DNA from: Nitrospira sp.
GTDB lineage: Bacteria; Nitrospirota; Nitrospiria; Nitrospirales; Nitrospiraceae
Direction of reading: 5' to 3'
Assembly: GCA_024760525.1 (NCBI GenBank)
Contig: CP060499.1
Location: 248,001 to 312,000, forward strand
DNA length: 64,000 bases
In this document: positions 61,143 to 64,000 of the stretch, one piece after another
Position numbering within the stretch: position 1 is the first letter of the stretch
Layout: every line of letters starts with the position of its first letter
Made by a program: the position numbers and the translations under genes
The notes under the pieces: generated by a model
Told to the model about the DNA's origin: nothing
Database searches by the model: none
Seen by the model: only the letters and a program-made list of their open reading frames with translations

Positions 61143-63221
61143 CTATGACTGCCGCATCCAGTTCCCTGCTTGTTCGAGCATCCGCTGTTGGGAATCGAAC
61201 GGCGGTTCTCCGGGGCTTGGGGCCACCCGCTCATAGGTGCCGTCTCGGGTCATTCGGCGGAGTTGGACCGTATCTCGTAGATGCGGAAGTAGAATGTCGT
61301 CGCGAATCGCCCGGCGGAGATCGGGTGATTCCACGGGAAAGACCACTTCAATTCTGCCATCGAGGTTTCGAGGCATGAGGTCGGCGCTGCCGAGCCACAG
61401 TTCCTCTTCATGGCCTGATCGGAAGTAAAAGATGCGGCTGTGTTCGAGAAACCGTCCGACCAGCGAGGTCACCGTGATCCGCTCACTGACACCCGGGACT
61501 CCCGGACGAAGGCTGCATATTCCCCGTACCTGCAAGTCGATCTGCACTCCTGCCTGAGAGGCCCGATACAGCGCCTGGATGCAGGCCGGGTCCGTCAGCG
61601 CGTTCAACTTCAGCGCGATGTAACCTTCGCTGCCCTCATGGTGCCGGGCCGACACGCGGTCGATCCGTTGGATGATCCCTTCTCTGACTCCGTCCGGCGC
61701 GACCATCAGGCGGTGATAGTGAATCGAGCCGGCGTATCCGGTCAGCGCGTTGAACAGCATGACGACATCAGACGTAATGGCCGGATTGCAGGTCAACAGC
61801 GCCAGGTCGGTATAGACCCGGGCCGTTGCTGGGTTGTAGTTCCCAGTGCTGAGGTGGGCGTAACGGGCAAGGCGGTCTCCTTCTCGTCTTATGATGAGAC
61901 ACATTTTTGCGTGGGTCTTGAAGCCGACCAGACCATAGACCACGTGAACACCGGCCCGTTCCATTTCCTGAGCCCACTGAATATTGTGTTCTTCGTCGAA
62001 GCGCGCCTTCAGTTCCACGAGAGCCGTGACTTCTTTGCCGTTTTCGCGCGCTTGCATCAAGGCCTCCACGACAGGCGACTGGCGTCCCACGCGGTACAGC
62101 GTCTGCTTGATCGCCACGACATCCGGATCGGTGGCCGCGAGGCGCAGCCACTCAACGATGGGCATGAAGCTGTCGTACGGGTGGTACACCAGTACGTCCC
62201 GGTCTCGAATCGAGGCAAACATATCCGGCCTGGTCAGGATTGGGGTCGGCTTATGGGCTGCCGGAGGATCTTTCAGATCGGGTCGGTCGAGTTGCGTCAA
62301 TTCGATCAAGTCGGCCATGCCGAGCGGACCGGGAACTGCCTGGATCTGATCCGAGGCCAGTTCAAGGTTGTGCGCGAGCATCTCACGTATTCGGTCCGGC
62401 ATCTTTCCGCTGACTTCTAGGCGGACGGCCGTTCCAAAATGCCGCAGGCGAAGACTTTCTTGGATCGCCTCAAGCAAATCGGCGGCTTCATCCTCTTCGA
62501 TGTCGGGGTCCGCATCGCGCGTGACCCGGAACGGATAGGCCGCGATCACCGCGCAGCCGGGAAACAACAGGTCCAAATTCGCGGCGATCACGTCCTCGAT
62601 CCACACAAACCCACTGGGCGCCGGCTCAGGACCGACCCCTGCCGAGAACTCCGGGATGTTGAGCAAGCGCGGGAACAGAGGTGGAACTTTCAACCGCGCG
62701 AACCGCTCCTGACCGTCGGTGTGACGGATGACGATCGCAAGGTTCATGGAGAGGTTGGAAATATGGGGAAACGGATGAGCGGCATCGAAGGCGAGAGGGG
62801 TCAGAACGGGAAGGACTGCGGTTGTAAAGTAGTCACGAAGGCGCTTTGTCGCATCCGTCCCGAGATCTGAATGGCTCACAAGGTGAACTCCGGCCTCCCG
62901 AAGTTTCGGCAAGAGATCCCCTTCCCAGCAGTTCAGGTGTCTCGTCAACAAGAGATCGAGCTCACGCTGGACCGATTCAAGTTGCTGTTTCGGTGTCAGT
63001 CCATCGGGCGGGGCGTCGACCGATCCGGTGTGCAATTGCCAATAGAGACCGGACATCCGGATCATGAAAAACTCGTCCAGATTCCGGCTGAAGATGGAGA
63101 GGAATTTTATCCGCTCCAGAAGAGGATGCCGGGTGTCCAGGGCTTCTTCTAAGACTCGTTCGTTGAAACGCAGCCAACTCAATTCACGATTGATATAAAG
63201 AGAGGAATCTGCGAGGTCCAT
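61143..63221 (-). CDS. ppk1: polyphosphate kinase Ppk1
   Basis: The 692-residue protein begins MDLADSSLYINRELSWLRFN, the standard N-terminus, so the longer open frame to 63410 is rejected. The catalytic His is in YAHLSTGNYNPATARVY. Other family segments are DVLVYHPYDSF, VELKARFDEEHNI and GLVGFKTHAKM. It polymerises ATP gamma-phosphate into polyphosphate reversibly. The neighbours (CYTH-CHAD, PstS-like, PhoB-like) suggest a phosphate-storage locus. Confidence 0.95.
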   Translation of the reverse strand: MDLADSSLYINRELSWLRFNERVLEEALDTRHPLLERIKFLSIFSRNLDEFFMIRMSGLYWQLHTGSVDAPPDGLTPKQQLESVQRELDLLLTRHLNCWEGDLLPKLREAGVHLVSHSDLGTDATKRLRDYFTTAVLPVLTPLAFDAAHPFPHISNLSMNLAIVIRHTDGQERFARLKVPPLFPRLLNIPEFSAGVGPEPAPSGFVWIEDVIAANLDLLFPGCAVIAAYPFRVTRDADPDIEEDEAADLLEAIQESLRLRHFGTAVRLEVSGKMPDRIREMLAHNLELASDQIQAVPGPLGMADLIELTQLDRPDLKDPPAAHKPTPILTRPDMFASIRDRDVLVYHPYDSFMPIVEWLRLAATDPDVVAIKQTLYRVGRQSPVVEALMQARENGKEVTALVELKARFDEEHNIQWAQEMERAGVHVVYGLVGFKTHAKMCLIIRREGDRLARYAHLSTGNYNPATARVYTDLALLTCNPAITSDVVMLFNALTGYAGSIHYHRLMVAPDGVREGIIQRIDRVSARHHEGSEGYIALKLNALTDPACIQALYRASQAGVQIDLQVRGICSLRPGVPGVSERITVTSLVGRFLEHSRIFYFRSGHEEELWLGSADLMPRNLDGRIEVVFPVESPDLRRAIRDDILLPHLRDTVQLRRMTRDGTYERVAPSPGEPPFDSQQRMLEQAGNWMRQS

Positions 63222-63524
63222 GTGCCTGCTCCAACCTAACGCCGACCGTCCGCCGAAGCAGCTGTGATCTCGCTGCCTAGGTTGAGGATAGTCGCCTCGG
63301 TGGCAATGACTCAAGAGTGGTCGAGTAAATTCTTTGTTAACAACAAGTATTTGCAGATCCTGCCGACGGGGAATGGTGGCGGACAAGCTCGTGATACTCC
63401 ACACGTTCACTTGACGGTGCGCAAACCCCTGCTACGCTTAATATTCTCAGACAGCGCAGGTCCGTCACGGCCGGCTGTCTGCTGGTTCGGGCTTGGGATC
63501 CGAGCGCTTGGAGTGCGTGCCATA
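63222..63524. other. intergenic region with a short palindrome
   Basis: This lies between the divergent ppk1 and lipoprotein genes. TTGTTAACAA (63334-63343) is a perfect 10-bp palindrome that could be an operator. The upstream open frame from 63264 shows no protein features. Confidence 0.35.
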
Positions 63525-63890
63525 ATGCTGGAAGTTTACAATCCGATTCAGCGATGGGGGTTGCCAATTCTCGGGAGCGTCATCGTTCTGCTGGCCCTCT
63601 CCGGTTGTATGACGGGCCAGCCTCCATCCGGTGAAGAATACGAGCTGTCCTCTCTCCGAGTCGTCTTTCTTGATGCGCCACAGATACGGGCCAAGTGGCA
63701 AGAGGTCACCGGAAAATCTGCCCTCATGATGACGCCTCGCCTCGCTCTCGAAACGCAGCGGCGGGAGGAAGTCGTGCTCGGGTTCTATGACTTCCGCACG
63801 CGTACCATCTATTGTCCTAAGATGGATTTCGAAGTCTGCGGCCATGAACTGCACCACGCCGTGCTGGGCCAGTTCCATTTCGAACACTGA
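63525..63890 (+). CDS. lipoprotein with HExxH motif
   Basis: The 121-residue protein has a signal peptide with a lipobox (IVLLALSGC), so it is probably anchored to a membrane by lipid. Near the end it has CGHELHHAVLGQFHFEH, an HExxH metal-binding motif, suggesting a small metallopeptidase-like fold. The longer frame from 63264 is rejected because the lipobox fixes the N-terminus at 63525. No family is recognised. Confidence 0.65.
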   Translation: MLEVYNPIQRWGLPILGSVIVLLALSGCMTGQPPSGEEYELSSLRVVFLDAPQIRAKWQEVTGKSALMMTPRLALETQRREEVVLGFYDFRTRTIYCPKMDFEVCGHELHHAVLGQFHFEH

Positions 63891-64000
63891 GCGTGCCCTG
63901 CAACACGGTACCTCCTTCAGTTGAGCCTAACCCCCCTATAGGTCATCTTAGTGCTGCGTCTAGAGGATTCAGGAACTATTCCTGGTTGCAAAAGGCAATT

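Noticed and set aside
1..64000. CRISPR array
   Set aside because: No regularly spaced short repeats and no cas genes were seen.

Overview
The window looks like chromosome of a Gram-negative bacterium with an outer membrane, most likely a Nitrospira-like member of the Nitrospirota. This lineage call is an inference from gene content: an ISC cluster with iscR, separate GltX and GlnRS, a deoxyhypusine-synthase-like gene, pyruvoyl arginine decarboxylase plus agmatinase, repeated TolC-type genes, and many CBS, PilZ and two-component-like genes. No marker gene settles it.

Layout. 1-3.0 kb is an Fe-S assembly locus (iscU 5' end, iscS, iscR on the minus strand; ferredoxin divergent; a ferredoxin-reductase-like flavoprotein). 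3.1-9.7 kb is housekeeping: gltX, two tRNA-Gln genes (CUG and UUG), a zinc alcohol dehydrogenase, a small yacG, a PilZ protein, glnS and two unknowns. At 10.0 kb tRNA-Glu(CUC) is the insertion site of an integrative island of about 12.7 kb. Its ends are a 34-bp direct repeat of the tRNA 3' end (10043-10076 and 22745-22778). The island carries a tyrosine recombinase, a zinc-ribbon protein, an excisionase-like protein, remains of MazF/PemK and VapC toxin modules, a three-gene cassette that resembles a defence system (ParB-like protein, D12 adenine methylase, GHKL ATPase with STAS-like domain), an IS3-family element that cuts off a gene, and a large SF1 helicase. A second, decayed att-like copy lies at about 23.57 kb, so the tRNA has probably been used more than once.

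23.8-31.2 kb holds an NCS2-type permease and a polyamine-related set (deoxyhypusine/homospermidine-synthase-like, DsbA-like, aldehyde dehydrogenase, pyruvoyl arginine decarboxylase, agmatinase), then an RluF-like pseudouridine synthase and a NhaR-like LysR regulator. 33.0-41.1 kb is a type I secretion-like locus with three tandem TolC-like paralogues, an ABC protein whose ATPase motifs are degenerate, and an HlyD-type adaptor. 41.5-53.1 kb contains purEK, a histidine-kinase-like protein lacking its phospho-acceptor residues, rhomboid, DHH, LOG, CBS-PilZ, an MNIO (DUF692)-like protein, a Dus enzyme and Maf. 53.1-63.9 kb looks phosphate- and polyphosphate-oriented: CYTH-CHAD, two CBS paralogues with a shared promoter-region module, an RMD1-like membrane protein, a PstS-like protein fused to a DksA-type zinc finger, a PhoB-like regulator with an atypical receiver, Ppk1, two tiny membrane proteins and a lipoprotein with an HExxH motif.

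The best candidates for undescribed biology are the ParB-like/D12/GHKL-STAS cassette (13.2-17.0 kb), the PstS-DksA chimera (58.3-59.3 kb), the degenerate ABC protein with triplicated TolC (33.0-41.1 kb), and the MNIO-like protein with a long C-terminal extension (49.0-50.5 kb).
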